64,000 nt of DNA from Klebsiella ornithinolytica NBRC 105727 = ATCC 31898 (GCF_001598295.1 NZ_BCYR01000006.1:248001-312000), one strand, 5' to 3'; shown: positions 26,094 through 35,848, counted from the stretch's first letter. Translations and numbers: made by a program. The notes: generated by a model not told the origin, from the sequence alone.

Positions 26094-26891
26094 ATGAATA
26101 ACACGTTTAAAGAGGCGCTGCAGGCCGGACGGCCACAAATCGGCCTGTGGCTGGGGCTGTGCAGCAGCTACAGCGCCGAACTGCTGGCCGGCGCCGGGTT
26201 TGACTGGCTGCTGATTGACGGCGAACACGCGCCGAATAATGTACAAACGGTGTTGACCCAACTGCAGGCGATCGCCCCCTACTCCAGCCAGCCGGTGGTT
26301 CGCCCGTCGTGGAATGACCCGGTGCAGATTAAGCAATTGCTGGATATCGGCGCACAGACACTGCTGGTGCCGATGGTACAAAACGCCGAAGAAGCGCAGC
26401 TGGCGGTGAAAGCCACCCGCTATCCGCCGGCCGGTATTCGCGGCGTCGGCAGCGCCCTGGCGCGCGCTTCTCGCTGGAACCGCGTTCCGGACTATATCCA
26501 TCAGGCCAACGATGCCATGTGCGTGCTGGTGCAGATTGAAACTCGCGAGGCGTTGAAAAATCTACCGCAGATTCTCGCGGTAGAAGGCGTCGACGGCGTG
26601 TTTATCGGCCCGGCGGATCTGAGCGCGGATATGGGCTTCGGCGGTAATCCGCAGCATCCTGAGGTGCAGGCGGCCATTGAAAGCGCCATCGTCCTGATTC
26701 GCGAGGCGGGTAAAGCCCCGGGCATTCTGATGGCCAATGAACAGCTGGCGAAACGCTACCTCGAGCTGGGGGCGCTGTTCGTCGCCGTCGGTGTCGATAC
26801 CACCCTGCTGGCCCGCGGCGCAGAAGCGCTGGCAGCACGGTTTACCGACGCAATCACCACCACAACTGATAACAATAAATCCGTCTACTGA
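26094..26891 (+). CDS. hpaI: 4-hydroxy-2-oxoheptanedioate aldolase
   Basis: The 265-residue class II pyruvate aldolase splits 4-hydroxy-2-oxoheptanedioate into pyruvate and succinate semialdehyde. Family motifs are [42 protein letters not shown] and [12 protein letters not shown], which hold the metal-binding Glu and Asp and the active-site Arg/His set. Two adjacent ATGs occur at 26091 and 26094. The second is preferred because the AGGGGA site is too close to the first. The succinate semialdehyde product could be used by the dehydrogenase at 36456. Confidence 0.93.
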   Translation: MNNTFKEALQAGRPQIGLWLGLCSSYSAELLAGAGFDWLLIDGEHAPNNVQTVLTQLQAIAPYSSQPVVRPSWNDPVQIKQLLDIGAQTLLVPMVQNAEEAQLAVKATRYPPAGIRGVGSALARASRWNRVPDYIHQANDAMCVLVQIETREALKNLPQILAVEGVDGVFIGPADLSADMGFGGNPQHPEVQAAIESAIVLIREAGKAPGILMANEQLAKRYLELGALFVAVGVDTTLLARGAEALAARFTDAITTTTDNNKSVY

Positions 26892-26912
26892 ACGGATAAT
26901 GTGGAGTGCATC

Positions 26913-28271
26913 ATGACAACCTCTACCCTGCAACACAATGAAAATAAAGTCGTTGAAGTAGAAAACCGGGTGATCAAAAAGCTGTTCCGCCGCCTTATCA
27001 CCTTCCTGTTCGTGCTTTTTGTTTTCTCATTTCTGGACCGCATTAATATCGGCTTCGCCGGGCTGACGATGGGCAAAGATCTCGGTCTGACCTCCACCAT
27101 GTTTGGCCTGGCGGCGACGCTGTTTTACGTCACCTACGTGATGTGCGGGATCCCCAGCAATATCATGCTGGCGAAGGTCGGTGCCCGCCGCTGGATCGCC
27201 GGGATCATGGTGGTGTGGGGGATCGCGTCAACCTGTACGATGTTTGCCACCAACCCGCATACGCTGTATATCCTGCGCATGCTGGTTGGTATCGCTGAAG
27301 CCGGCTTCCTGCCAGGGATCCTGGTCTACCTGACCTGGTGGTTCCCGGCCTATCACCGCGCCCGCGCCAACGCCCTGTTTATGATAGCGATGCCGGTGAC
27401 CATGATGCTTGGCTCTATCCTCTCCGGCTATATTCTGGCGCTTGATGGCCTGTGGAACCTGAAGGGCTGGCAGTGGCTGTTCCTGCTGGAAGGGCTGCCG
27501 TCGGTGGTGCTCGGCGTGGTGACCTGGTTCTTCCTCAACGATACCCCGGATCAGGCCAGCTGGCTGGATAAGGAGGAGAAGCAGGCGCTGAAAACGATGA
27601 TTGCACGCGAGCGCGAAAGCGCCACCGTGATTCCAGCCTCCGGACGCTCTACCCTGCGGGAAGTGCTGACGCCGGCGGTGCTGATGTACACGCTCGCCTA
27701 CTTCTGTCTGACCAATACCCTAAGCGCTATCAATATCTGGACTCCGCAGATCCTGCAAAGCTTCAACACCGGCAGTAGCAACATTGTGATCGGGATGCTG
27801 GCGGCGATTCCGCAGTTCTGTACGATTTTCGGGATGATCTGGTGGAGCCGGCGATCCGATCGGCGAAAAGAGCGCAAGATGCATACCATCCTGCCCTATC
27901 TGTTCGCCGCTGCCGGATGGCTGCTGGCCTCCGCCACCCACCACGCGCTGATCCAGCTGATCGGCATCATTATGGCCTCCGTGGGCTCTTTTACCGCCAT
28001 GGCGATTTTCTGGACCACCCCGGATCGGGTGATCAGCCTGCAATCGCGGGCGGTGGCGCTGGCGGTCATCAACGCTATCGGCAATATCGGATCCGCCGTC
28101 AGCCCGCTGCTGATCGGTATTTTGCGTGATGCTACCGGTAGCTTTAGCTCCGGACTGTGGTTTGTCGCCGGACTGCTGGTCGTCGGCGCGCTGGTACTGA
28201 CCCGAATTCCGATGAGTGCGCGGGAAGACGCCGCCGCTGAGGCAGGACTCGCCGCCCAGAAAAGTCATTAA
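26913..28271 (+). CDS. hpaX: 4-hydroxyphenylacetate permease (MFS, ACS family)
   Basis: A 452-residue inner-membrane transporter with about 12 membrane segments and the MFS anion:cation symporter features FLDRINIGFAGLTMGKDLG and MLVGIAEAGFLPGILVYLTWWFP. It imports 4-hydroxyphenylacetate and relatives. The ATG at 26913 is 6 bases after GGAG; the GTG at 26901 overlaps that site and is rejected. Its place between hpaI and hpaA is that of hpaX in E. coli W and Salmonella. Confidence 0.92.
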   Translation: MTTSTLQHNENKVVEVENRVIKKLFRRLITFLFVLFVFSFLDRINIGFAGLTMGKDLGLTSTMFGLAATLFYVTYVMCGIPSNIMLAKVGARRWIAGIMVVWGIASTCTMFATNPHTLYILRMLVGIAEAGFLPGILVYLTWWFPAYHRARANALFMIAMPVTMMLGSILSGYILALDGLWNLKGWQWLFLLEGLPSVVLGVVTWFFLNDTPDQASWLDKEEKQALKTMIARERESATVIPASGRSTLREVLTPAVLMYTLAYFCLTNTLSAINIWTPQILQSFNTGSSNIVIGMLAAIPQFCTIFGMIWWSRRSDRRKERKMHTILPYLFAAAGWLLASATHHALIQLIGIIMASVGSFTAMAIFWTTPDRVISLQSRAVALAVINAIGNIGSAVSPLLIGILRDATGSFSSGLWFVAGLLVVGALVLTRIPMSAREDAAAEAGLAAQKSH

Positions 28272-28280
28272 GGAGTGCCC

Positions 28281-29171
28281 ATGTGTCAGCCCTCAATCGC
28301 TAATATCGATATCAACAAAGATTACGATGAGAGTCTGGGGACCGAGGATGTGCACTATCAGTCGTTTGCCCGCATGGCGGCCTTTTTTGGCCGCGACATG
28401 CAGGCGCATCGACACGACCAGTACTTTCAGATGCACTTTCTCGATACCGGGCAGATTGAACTGCAGCTCGACGATCACCGCTATTCGGTGCAGGCGCCGC
28501 TGTTTGTCCTGACGCCGCCGTCGGTGCCGCACGCTTTTATCACCGAGTCCGACAGCGACGGGCACGTGTTGACCGTGCACGAAGATCTGATCTGGCCGCT
28601 GCTGGAGGTCCTCTATCCCGGAACGCGGGAAGCGTTCGGGCTGCCGGGTATGTGTCTGTCGCTGGCGGATAAACCCGATGAACTGACGGCGCTGGCGCAC
28701 TACTGGCAGCTGATTAAACGCGAATCGACCGCGCAGCTGCCGGGGCGCGAACATACCCTGGCGCTGCTGGCGCAGGCGGTGTTCACTCTGCTGCTGCGTA
28801 ACGCCAGGCTCGACGATCATGCCGCCAGCGGTATGCGCGGCGAGCTGAAGCTGTTTCAGCGCTTTAACCAGATGATCGACAGTCACTACCACCAGCACTG
28901 GGCGGTACCGGACTATGCCAACGAGCTGCACGTTACCGAATCACGGCTGACCGACATCTGCCGCCGCTTTGCCAACCGACCGCCGAAGCGGTTGATCTTC
29001 GACCGCCAGCTACGTGAGGCCAAACGGCTGCTGCTGTTTTCCGATAGCGCGGTCAACGAGATAGCCTGGCAATTGGGGTTTAAAGACCCCGCCTATTTCG
29101 CTCGTTTTTTTAATCGCCAGGTCGGCTGTTCGCCCAGCAGCTACCGTGCGCAAAAAGTACCGGTGTCTTAA
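28281..29171 (+). CDS. hpaA: 4-hydroxyphenylacetate 3-monooxygenase operon activator HpaA (AraC family)
   Basis: The 296-residue activator has an N-terminal cupin ligand-binding region (FQMHFLDTGQIELQLDDHRY) and C-terminal AraC helix-turn-helix motifs at about residues 205-290 (ANELHVTESRLTDICRRFANRPPK and NEIAWQLGFKDPAYFARFFNRQVGCSPSSYR). It activates hpaBC in response to 4-hydroxyphenylacetate. The ATG at 28281 follows AGGAG by 5 bases; the GTG at 28275 overlaps that site. The length equals E. coli W HpaA. Confidence 0.92.
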   Translation: MCQPSIANIDINKDYDESLGTEDVHYQSFARMAAFFGRDMQAHRHDQYFQMHFLDTGQIELQLDDHRYSVQAPLFVLTPPSVPHAFITESDSDGHVLTVHEDLIWPLLEVLYPGTREAFGLPGMCLSLADKPDELTALAHYWQLIKRESTAQLPGREHTLALLAQAVFTLLLRNARLDDHAASGMRGELKLFQRFNQMIDSHYHQHWAVPDYANELHVTESRLTDICRRFANRPPKRLIFDRQLREAKRLLLFSDSAVNEIAWQLGFKDPAYFARFFNRQVGCSPSSYRAQKVPVS

Positions 29172-29519
29172 TTTCCCGCTGGCGCTACGCTTAGCGAAGC
29201 GACGGCCCGCAGGTCGGGTAAGCGCAGCGCCAGCGGCCGAAATACCGCCAGGGACATCACCCGGCCAGCGTAGCTACGCCGGGAAAAAGGCTGGCCTCTG
29301 CAGCGAAAACACCACCTCGATCACAGAACCACACTCCCCCTGAAAAGTACCTGCCGTTGTCGCAAACGTCCCTTCACGAATGACGCAATAACCGCTTCAA
29401 TTGAACAACAAAAACAAAACATAAATTTAACATTAATGCCCGAAATCATTCGCAGGCAGCCACCAGACAGGCAGCCCGAAGCAGGACGGGATATTCCGAT
29501 AAATACTGAAGAGGCCCCT
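29172..29519. promoter_or_regulatory. 348-bp hpaA-hpaB intergenic region: REP-like repeats and hpaBC promoter
   Basis: The first 120 bp are GC-rich and contain REP-like palindromic segments (around 29205-29285). A half CRP-like site (TCACA at 29321-29325) follows, and the last 130 bp are AT-rich and probably hold the HpaA-dependent hpaBC promoter. A GAGG ribosome site precedes the hpaB ATG. No gene was found. Confidence 0.55.
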
Positions 29520-31082
29520 ATGAAACCTGAAGATTTCCGCACAGACGCGAAACGCCCGTTAACCGGTGAAGAGTACCTGAAAAGCCTGCAGGATGGCCGC
29601 GAGATTTACATCTACGGCGAACGCGTCAAAGACGTCACCACGCATCCGGCCTTCCGCAACGCCGCCGCCTCCGTCGCCCAGCTGTACGATGCGCTGCATA
29701 AACCGGAAATGCAGGACTCCCTGTGCTGGAACACCGATACCGGCAGCGGCGGCTATACCCATAAATTCTTCCGCGTGGCGAAAAGCGCCGACGATCTGCG
29801 CCAGCAGCGCGATGCGATTGCCGAGTGGTCGCGCCTGAGCTACGGCTGGATGGGCCGTACCCCGGATTACAAAGCCGCCTTCGGCTGCGCGCTGGGTGCG
29901 AACCCGGCTTTCTACGGCCAGTTCGAACAGAACGCCCGCAACTGGTACACCCGCATTCAGGAAACCGGCCTGTACTTTAACCACGCCATCGTCAACCCGC
30001 CGATTGACCGTCATAAACCGGCCGACGAAGTGAAAGACGTCTACATCAAGCTGGAAAAAGAGACCGATGCCGGGATCATCGTCAGCGGCGCGAAAGTTGT
30101 CGCCACCAACTCGGCGCTGACCCACTACAACATGATCGGTTTTGGTTCTGCGCAGGTGATGGGGGAAAACCCGGACTTCGCCCTGATGTTCGTCGCGCCA
30201 ATGGATGCCGAAGGCGTCAAACTGATCTCCCGCGCCTCCTATGAGATGGTTGCCGGGGTCACCGGATCGCCGTACGACTATCCGCTCTCCAGCCGCTTTG
30301 ATGAAAACGATGCGATCCTGGTGATGGATAAGGTACTGATTCCGTGGGAAAACGTATTGATCTATCGCGATTTCGATCGCTGTCGTCGCTGGACGATGGA
30401 AGGCGGCTTTGCGCGTATGTATCCGCTGCAGGCCTGCGTACGCCTGGCGGTCAAACTCGACTTCATCACCGCCCTGCTCAAACGCTCGCTGGAATGTACC
30501 GGCACCATGGAGTTCCGCGGTGTACAGGCCGATCTCGGCGAAGTGGTCGCCTGGCGCAATATGTTCTGGGCGCTGAGCGACTCCATGTGTTCCGAAGCGA
30601 CGCCGTGGGTGAATGGCGCCTGGCTGCCGGATCACGCCGCGCTGCAGACCTACCGCGTGATGGCGCCGATGGCCTATGCCAAGATCAAAAATATTATCGA
30701 ACGTAACGTGACCAGCGGCCTGATCTACCTGCCATCCAGCGCACGCGATTTGAACAACCCGCAGATCGACCAGTATCTGGCGAAATACGTTCGCGGCTCC
30801 AACGGCATGGACCACGTTGAACGTATCAAGATCCTCAAGCTGATGTGGGACGCGATCGGCAGCGAATTCGGCGGCCGCCACGAGCTGTATGAAATCAACT
30901 ATTCCGGAAGCCAGGACGAAATCCGCCTGCAGTGTCTGCGTCAGGCGCAAAGCTCCGGCAACATGGACAAAATGATGGCGATGGTCGACCGCTGCCTGTC
31001 CGAGTACGACCAGAACGGCTGGACGGTGCCACACCTGCACAACAACTCTGATATCAATATGTTGGATAAGCTGCTGAAGTAA
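29520..31082 (+). CDS. hpaB: 4-hydroxyphenylacetate 3-monooxygenase, oxygenase component
   Basis: The 520-residue FADH2-using oxygenase hydroxylates 4-hydroxyphenylacetate to homoprotocatechuate, with reduced flavin supplied by HpaC. The sequence follows E. coli HpaB throughout: MKPEDFRTDAKRPLTGEEYL at the start, and internal segments TDTGSGGYTHKFFRVAKSAD, AGVTGSPYDYPLSSRFDEN and ERNVTSGLIYLPSSARDLNN. The frame is open 28 codons upstream to 29436, but the ATG at 29520 matches the family start and has a GAGG site. It is co-transcribed with hpaC. Confidence 0.95.
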   Translation: MKPEDFRTDAKRPLTGEEYLKSLQDGREIYIYGERVKDVTTHPAFRNAAASVAQLYDALHKPEMQDSLCWNTDTGSGGYTHKFFRVAKSADDLRQQRDAIAEWSRLSYGWMGRTPDYKAAFGCALGANPAFYGQFEQNARNWYTRIQETGLYFNHAIVNPPIDRHKPADEVKDVYIKLEKETDAGIIVSGAKVVATNSALTHYNMIGFGSAQVMGENPDFALMFVAPMDAEGVKLISRASYEMVAGVTGSPYDYPLSSRFDENDAILVMDKVLIPWENVLIYRDFDRCRRWTMEGGFARMYPLQACVRLAVKLDFITALLKRSLECTGTMEFRGVQADLGEVVAWRNMFWALSDSMCSEATPWVNGAWLPDHAALQTYRVMAPMAYAKIKNIIERNVTSGLIYLPSSARDLNNPQIDQYLAKYVRGSNGMDHVERIKILKLMWDAIGSEFGGRHELYEINYSGSQDEIRLQCLRQAQSSGNMDKMMAMVDRCLSEYDQNGWTVPHLHNNSDINMLDKLLK

Positions 31083-31101
31083 TTCGCAGCGGGAGGTCAC
31101 A

Positions 31102-31614
31102 ATGCAATTAGATGAACAACGACTGCGTTTTCGCGATGCCATGTCCAGCCTGTCGGCTGCGGTCAACGTCATTACCACCGAGGGTGACGCCGGCCGCTGC
31201 GGCATCACCGCCACCGCCGTGTGCTCGGTCACCGATACGCCGCCGTCGGTCATGGTGTGTATCAATGCCAACAGCGCGATGAACCCGGTATTCCAGGGCA
31301 ACGGCAAACTGTGCGTTAACGTGCTGAACCATGAGCAGGAAGTGATGGCCCGCCATTTCGCCGGCATGACCGGGATGGCTATGGAAGACCGCTTTAGCCT
31401 CTCCTGCTGGCAAAAAGGGGCCCTGGGACAGCCGGTTCTGAAAGGGTCGCTGGCCAGCCTTGAAGGGGAGATAAGCCAGGTACAGACCATCGGTAGCCAC
31501 CTGGTCTATCTGGTCGAGATCAAGAACATCACTCTGAGCCAGGAAGGCCATGGGCTGATTTACTTTAAGCGCCGTTTCCATCCGGTGATGATGGAAATCG
31601 AGGTCGCGGTATAA
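31102..31614 (+). CDS. hpaC: 4-hydroxyphenylacetate 3-monooxygenase, flavin reductase component
   Basis: A 170-residue NADH:flavin reductase that provides FADH2 to HpaB. The fold is the flavin-reductase-like split barrel; visible motifs are FRDAMSSLSAAVNVITTEG, GITATAVCSVTDTPPSVMVC, NVLNHEQEVMARHFAG and the C-terminal GLIYFKRRFHPV. It starts 19 bp after hpaB with a GGGAGG site and ends the hpa operon. Confidence 0.94.
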   Translation: MQLDEQRLRFRDAMSSLSAAVNVITTEGDAGRCGITATAVCSVTDTPPSVMVCINANSAMNPVFQGNGKLCVNVLNHEQEVMARHFAGMTGMAMEDRFSLSCWQKGALGQPVLKGSLASLEGEISQVQTIGSHLVYLVEIKNITLSQEGHGLIYFKRRFHPVMMEIEVAV

Positions 31615-31721
31615 CGTTCTGCCACCTTCGCTTCTGACATTCTCTTTTCTGTGCCCTGTTCTCTGTTCTCCTCTCTTTTTCCTCTCCCCTGCGGGGAGGA
31701 AAAAGAGGTGGAAAAAAATCT

Positions 31722-31737
31722 TGTGATCTCAATCACA
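31722..31737. promoter_or_regulatory. CRP-binding site upstream of btsT
   Basis: TGTGATCTCAATCACA is a perfect match to the symmetric CRP core TGTGA-N6-TCACA. It lies 213 bp upstream of btsT and just upstream of the BtsR-type repeats; E. coli btsT (yjiY) is known to be CRP-dependent. Confidence 0.85.
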
Positions 31738-31765
31738 TGTTTACCCGCTGCTCATTTCCTGCCCA

Positions 31766-31793
31766 ACCGCTTATCCCGCCTGGCAACCGCTTA
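31766..31793. promoter_or_regulatory. BtsR (YehT)-type direct repeats upstream of btsT
   Basis: ACCGCTTA occurs twice in direct orientation (31766-31773 and 31786-31793), two helical turns apart. This is the motif known for the LytTR regulator BtsR at E. coli yjiY. The rest of 31615-31949 holds a short C/T-rich stretch and a small GC hairpin near 31686, and no gene. Confidence 0.8.
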
Positions 31794-31949
31794 ACCCCAC
31801 ATATAACCACTCACAGATTTACCCAACTTTACGCGCGCGGAGTTCTGGCAAGATCGTCTCCAGCATAGCTAACCAATACCTCCTCAAACCCTAACTTAAA
31901 CCCAGACGGCTTCGGCCCATTATTCATCTTATTAACGCCAGGTTTTACT

Positions 31950-34100
31950 ATGGATACTAAAAAGTTATTCAAGCACATACCCTGGGTGATTCTTGGAATC
32001 ATCGGGGCATTTTGCCTCTCAGTCGTCGCTCTGCGCCGCGGTGAGCACGTCAGTGCGCTGTGGATCGTGGTGGCGTCAGTTTCCGTCTACCTCGTCGCCT
32101 ACCGTTATTACAGCCTGTATATCGCGCAAAAGGTGATGAAGCTCGATCCTACGCGTTCTACGCCGGCGGTGATTAACAACGATGGTCTGAACTACGTCCC
32201 GACCAACCGCTACGTGCTGTTCGGCCACCACTTTGCCGCTATCGCCGGTGCCGGTCCGCTGGTGGGTCCGGTTCTCGCCGCGCAGATGGGCTACCTGCCG
32301 GGTACCCTGTGGCTGCTGGCGGGGGTGGTACTGGCCGGGGCGGTACAGGACTTTATGGTGCTGTTTATCTCCTCGCGTCGTAACGGTGCCTCGCTGGGTG
32401 AGATGATCAAGCAAGAGATGGGGCCGGTTCCGGGTTCCATTGCGCTATTCGGCTGCTTCCTGATTATGATCATCATCCTCGCGGTGCTGGCGCTGATCGT
32501 GGTAAAAGCGCTGGCAGAAAGCCCGTGGGGCGTCTTCACCGTCTGTTCGACCGTCCCGATCGCCCTGTTTATGGGGATCTATATGCGCTTCCTGCGCCCG
32601 GGTCGCGTGGGTGAAGTGTCGGTGATTGGTATCGTCCTGCTGGTGGCTTCCATTTACTTCGGCGGCATCATTGCCCACGACCCGTACTGGGGTCCGGCGC
32701 TGACCTTTAAAGACACCACCATCACCTTTACCCTGATCGGCTACGCGTTTATCTCCGCGCTGCTGCCGGTGTGGCTGATTCTGGCGCCGCGTGATTACCT
32801 CGCGACCTTCCTGAAAATCGGCGTTATCGTTGGCCTGGCGCTGGGCATCGTGATCCTCAACCCGGATCTGAAAATGCCGGCGGTCACCCAGTACATCGAT
32901 GGTACCGGTCCGCTGTGGAAAGGTGCGCTGTTCCCGTTCCTGTTTATCACTATCGCCTGTGGCGCGGTATCTGGCTTCCACGCGCTGATCGCCTCCGGCA
33001 CCACGCCGAAGCTGCTGGCTAATGAAACCGACGCCCGCTTTATCGGCTACGGCGCGATGCTGATGGAGTCCTTCGTGGCGGTGATGGCGCTGGTTGCGGC
33101 GTCGATCATCGAGCCGGGCCTCTACTTCGCGATGAACACCCCGCCGGCAGGCCTGGGCATCACCATGCCGAACCTGCACGAAATGGGCGGTGAAAACGCC
33201 GCGTTGATTGCCGCACAGCTGAAAGATGTGACCGTCCACGCCGCGGCGACCGTCAGCTCCTGGGGCTTTGTGATTTCACCTGAGCAGATCCTGCAAACGG
33301 CGAAAGATATCGGCGAGCCGTCGGTACTGAACCGCGCGGGCGGCGCGCCGACTCTGGCCGTTGGTATCGCTCACGTGTTCCACAAAATCATGCCGATGGC
33401 GGATATGGGCTTCTGGTACCACTTCGGTATTCTGTTTGAAGCGCTGTTTATCCTTACCGCGCTGGATGCCGGTACCCGTGCAGGCCGCTTTATGCTGCAG
33501 GATCTGCTGGGCAACTTCGTGCCGTTCCTCAAGAAAACCGACTCGCTGGTGGCCGGCATTATCGGTACCGCGGGCTGCGTCGGACTGTGGGGCTACCTGC
33601 TGTATCAGGGCGTGGTCGACCCACTGGGCGGCGTGAAGAGCCTGTGGCCGCTGTTCGGTATCTCTAACCAGATGCTGGCCGCCGTGGCGCTGGTGCTTGG
33701 TACCGTGGTACTGGTCAAAATGCAGCGTACTAAATACATCTGGGTTACGGTGATCCCGGCCGCATGGCTGCTGCTGTGCACCACCTGGGCGCTGGGTCTG
33801 AAACTGTTCAGCACCAACCCGCAGATGGAAGGCTTCTTCTTCATGGCTCAGCAGTATAAAGAGAAGATTGCTTCCGGCGGCGAACTGACCGCGCAGCAGA
33901 TTGCTAACATGAACCATATCGTGGTGAACAACTACACTAACGCCGGTCTGAGTATTCTGTTCCTGGTGGTGGTTTACAGCATCATCTTCTACGGCATCAA
34001 AACGTGGCTCAACGTGCGTAACAACAAAGTCCGCACCGACAAAGAGACCCCGTACGTGCCGGTACCGGAAGGCGGCGTGAAAACCTCTTCCCATCACTAA
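31950..34100 (+). CDS. btsT: Pyruvate/proton symporter BtsT (YjiY), CstA family
   Basis: This 716-residue inner-membrane protein of the carbon-starvation CstA family has many hydrophobic segments; E. coli BtsT is a high-affinity pyruvate:H+ symporter induced by the BtsS/BtsR system. The sequence is nearly collinear with E. coli YjiY, e.g. HIPWVILGIIGAFCL, NRYVLFGHHFAAIAGAGPL and the C-terminal EGGVKTSSHH. It follows readable CRP and BtsR sites. The adjacent hpa pathway releases pyruvate, which may explain the neighbourhood, although the btsT-yjiX-yjiA order is also ancestral. Confidence 0.95.
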   Translation: MDTKKLFKHIPWVILGIIGAFCLSVVALRRGEHVSALWIVVASVSVYLVAYRYYSLYIAQKVMKLDPTRSTPAVINNDGLNYVPTNRYVLFGHHFAAIAGAGPLVGPVLAAQMGYLPGTLWLLAGVVLAGAVQDFMVLFISSRRNGASLGEMIKQEMGPVPGSIALFGCFLIMIIILAVLALIVVKALAESPWGVFTVCSTVPIALFMGIYMRFLRPGRVGEVSVIGIVLLVASIYFGGIIAHDPYWGPALTFKDTTITFTLIGYAFISALLPVWLILAPRDYLATFLKIGVIVGLALGIVILNPDLKMPAVTQYIDGTGPLWKGALFPFLFITIACGAVSGFHALIASGTTPKLLANETDARFIGYGAMLMESFVAVMALVAASIIEPGLYFAMNTPPAGLGITMPNLHEMGGENAALIAAQLKDVTVHAAATVSSWGFVISPEQILQTAKDIGEPSVLNRAGGAPTLAVGIAHVFHKIMPMADMGFWYHFGILFEALFILTALDAGTRAGRFMLQDLLGNFVPFLKKTDSLVAGIIGTAGCVGLWGYLLYQGVVDPLGGVKSLWPLFGISNQMLAAVALVLGTVVLVKMQRTKYIWVTVIPAAWLLLCTTWALGLKLFSTNPQMEGFFFMAQQYKEKIASGGELTAQQIANMNHIVVNNYTNAGLSILFLVVVYSIIFYGIKTWLNVRNNKVRTDKETPYVPVPEGGVKTSSHH

Positions 34101-34108
34101 GCCTTAAT

Positions 34109-34134
34109 ACCGGATAGCGCTACGTTTATCCGGT
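34109..34134. repeat. REP-like inverted repeat after btsT
   Basis: ACCGGATA and TATCCGGT form an 8-bp stem around a 10-nt loop, 9 bp beyond the btsT stop. With the next hairpin (34152-34177) it forms a two-part BIME-like unit. Confidence 0.65.
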
Positions 34135-34151
34135 CTGCAAAGGTCCTGTAG

Positions 34152-34182
34152 GCCCGGTCAGCGTAGCGCCACCGGGCTTTTT
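34152..34182 (+). terminator. REP-derived hairpin with T-run between btsT and yjiX
   Basis: GCCCGGT and ACCGGGC form a 7-bp stem around 12 nt and are followed by TTTTT. It may attenuate transcription from btsT into yjiX-yjiA. Confidence 0.6.
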
Positions 34183-34198
34183 CTATCTGGAACTCACG

Positions 34199-34402
34199 AT
34201 GTTTGGTAACTTAGGCGAAGCAAAAAAATACCTGGGTCAGGCAGCCAAAATGCTGATTGGCATTCCGGACTACGACAATTACGTCGAGCATATGAAAGCC
34301 AACCATCCGGATAAGCCTTACATGACCTATAACGAATTCTTCCGCGAACGCCAGCAGGCCCGCTACGGCGGCGACGGCAAAGGCGGCGTACGCTGCTGTT
34401 AA
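34199..34402 (+). CDS. yjiX: YbdD/YjiX-family small protein
   Basis: This 67-residue protein begins [21 protein letters not shown] and ends [11 protein letters not shown] with a terminal Cys pair, almost the same as E. coli YjiX. Members of the family (YbdD, YjiX) always accompany CstA/BtsT-type transporters; the exact biochemical role is not established. Its stop codon overlaps an ATG of the next frame, but yjiA probably starts 12 bases further on. Confidence 0.93.
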   Translation: MFGNLGEAKKYLGQAAKMLIGIPDYDNYVEHMKANHPDKPYMTYNEFFRERQQARYGGDGKGGVRCC

Positions 34403-34413
34403 TGGAGGCAAAC

Positions 34414-35370
34414 ATGGCACCGATTGCAGTCACCCTGTTGACCGGGTTTCTTGGCGCGGGTAAAACCACCCTGCTGCGCCATATTCTTAACGAACAGCAC
34501 GGCTTTAAAATCGCCGTTATCGAAAATGAATTTGGCGAAGTCGCCGTTGACGATCAGCTGATTGGCGACCGCGCCACGCAGATCAAAACCCTGACCAACG
34601 GCTGCATCTGCTGCACCCGTTCCAACGAGCTGGAAGACGCGCTGCTCGACCTGCTCGACAGCCGCGATCGCGGCGACATTGATTTTGACCGGCTGGTGAT
34701 TGAGTGCACCGGCATGGCCGACCCTGGCCCGATTATTCAGACCTTCTTCTCTCATGAGATTCTCTGCGAACGCTATCTGCTCGACGGGGTGATTGCGCTG
34801 GTGGATGCGGTCCATGCCGACCAACAGATGAACCAGTTCACCATCGCCCAGTCGCAGGTGGGCTACGCCGATCGTATCCTGCTGACAAAAACGGACGTGG
34901 CGGGCGACAGCGACAAGCTGCGCGAACGGCTGGCACGGATCAACGCCCGGGCGCCGGTTTATACCGTAGTCCACGGTGATATCGACCTGAGCCAGCTGTT
35001 TAATACCAGCGGCTTTATGCTGGAAGAGAATGTCGTGAGCAGCGTGCCGCGCTTCCACTTTATCGCCGATAAGCAAAACGACGTCGCGTCTATCGTGGTC
35101 GAGCTGGATTACCCGGTCGATATCAGCGAAGTGTCGCGGGTGATGGAAAACCTGCTGCTCTCTTTCGCCGAACAGCTGATGCGCTACAAAGGGATGCTGT
35201 GGATTGACGGCGAGCCAAATCGCCTGCTGTTCCAGGGCGTCCAGCGCTTATACAGCGCCGACTGGGATCGCCCGTGGGGCGATGAAGCGCCTCACAGCAC
35301 GCTGGTGTTTATCGGCATTAATTTGCCGGAAGAGGAGATTCGCGCGGCGTTTGCCGGCTTGCGCAAATAA
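34414..35370 (+). CDS. yjiA: COG0523-family GTPase YjiA
   Basis: The 318-residue G3E-family P-loop GTPase shows Walker A GFLGAGKTT (residues 11-19), the metal-binding C64-I-C66-C67 motif in NGCICC, ECTGMADPGP (switch/Walker B region) and the guanine-specificity motif LLTKTD. COG0523 proteins handle metal ions such as zinc; the role of YjiA is unresolved. The ATG at 34414 is 5 bases after GGAGG; the ATG at 34402 lies within the yjiX stop and is not preferred. Confidence 0.93.
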   Translation: MAPIAVTLLTGFLGAGKTTLLRHILNEQHGFKIAVIENEFGEVAVDDQLIGDRATQIKTLTNGCICCTRSNELEDALLDLLDSRDRGDIDFDRLVIECTGMADPGPIIQTFFSHEILCERYLLDGVIALVDAVHADQQMNQFTIAQSQVGYADRILLTKTDVAGDSDKLRERLARINARAPVYTVVHGDIDLSQLFNTSGFMLEENVVSSVPRFHFIADKQNDVASIVVELDYPVDISEVSRVMENLLLSFAEQLMRYKGMLWIDGEPNRLLFQGVQRLYSADWDRPWGDEAPHSTLVFIGINLPEEEIRAAFAGLRK

Positions 35371-35848
35371 CGGTTTGGGCGTTCCCTCTTCCTGGGGGAG
35401 AGGGGCAACGCGAGGGCATCAGGCGGTACAAAATTCCTTTCGGGTATCACGATAAATAATGTTCCCTTCGGTGTACTTCCAGACGATGGCTTCATGATGC
35501 AATTCAGGCTTTCACTTAAGATATTAGAGTCAGTTTTAATCACAAAAATGTAAATTTAAGTATTTACTTATAACTATAGAAATATTTCTGGAAATTATTA
35601 GAAAGCAAATTAGTTCAGCCCCAATCAATATCTCCCCTCTGTTCAATTGCTGTTTAGGCAAAAAATTAAACTGACCCTAAACGGCAAAACGTTAATCGTT
35701 GACGCGGCGACAAGGTAACGCATTCACAACATCAAAAAAGTTTTTCAATAACATTTACGGTATAAAACATCGATTAACATCACATTTGCAGCCGTAAATA
35801 TCACCTGTTAGGGTATCTGCAGATTAATTTGATGACGAGGCATAAACC
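35371..35848. other. 478-bp intergenic region upstream of yfaZ
   Basis: The first 130 bp are mixed-GC, and from about 35520 the sequence is markedly AT-rich, consistent with one or more promoters for yfaZ. A possible ribosome site GAGG lies just before yfaZ. I see no ORF, no clear terminator for yjiA and no recognisable repeat. Confidence 0.4.

Noticed and set aside
29559-31490. 643-codon open frame on the minus strand opposite hpaB-hpaC
   Set aside because: It is a shadow of hpaB/hpaC caused by GC-rich codon bias; the translation is rich in Arg/His/Gly/Val, has no family motif, and hpaB is clearly real.
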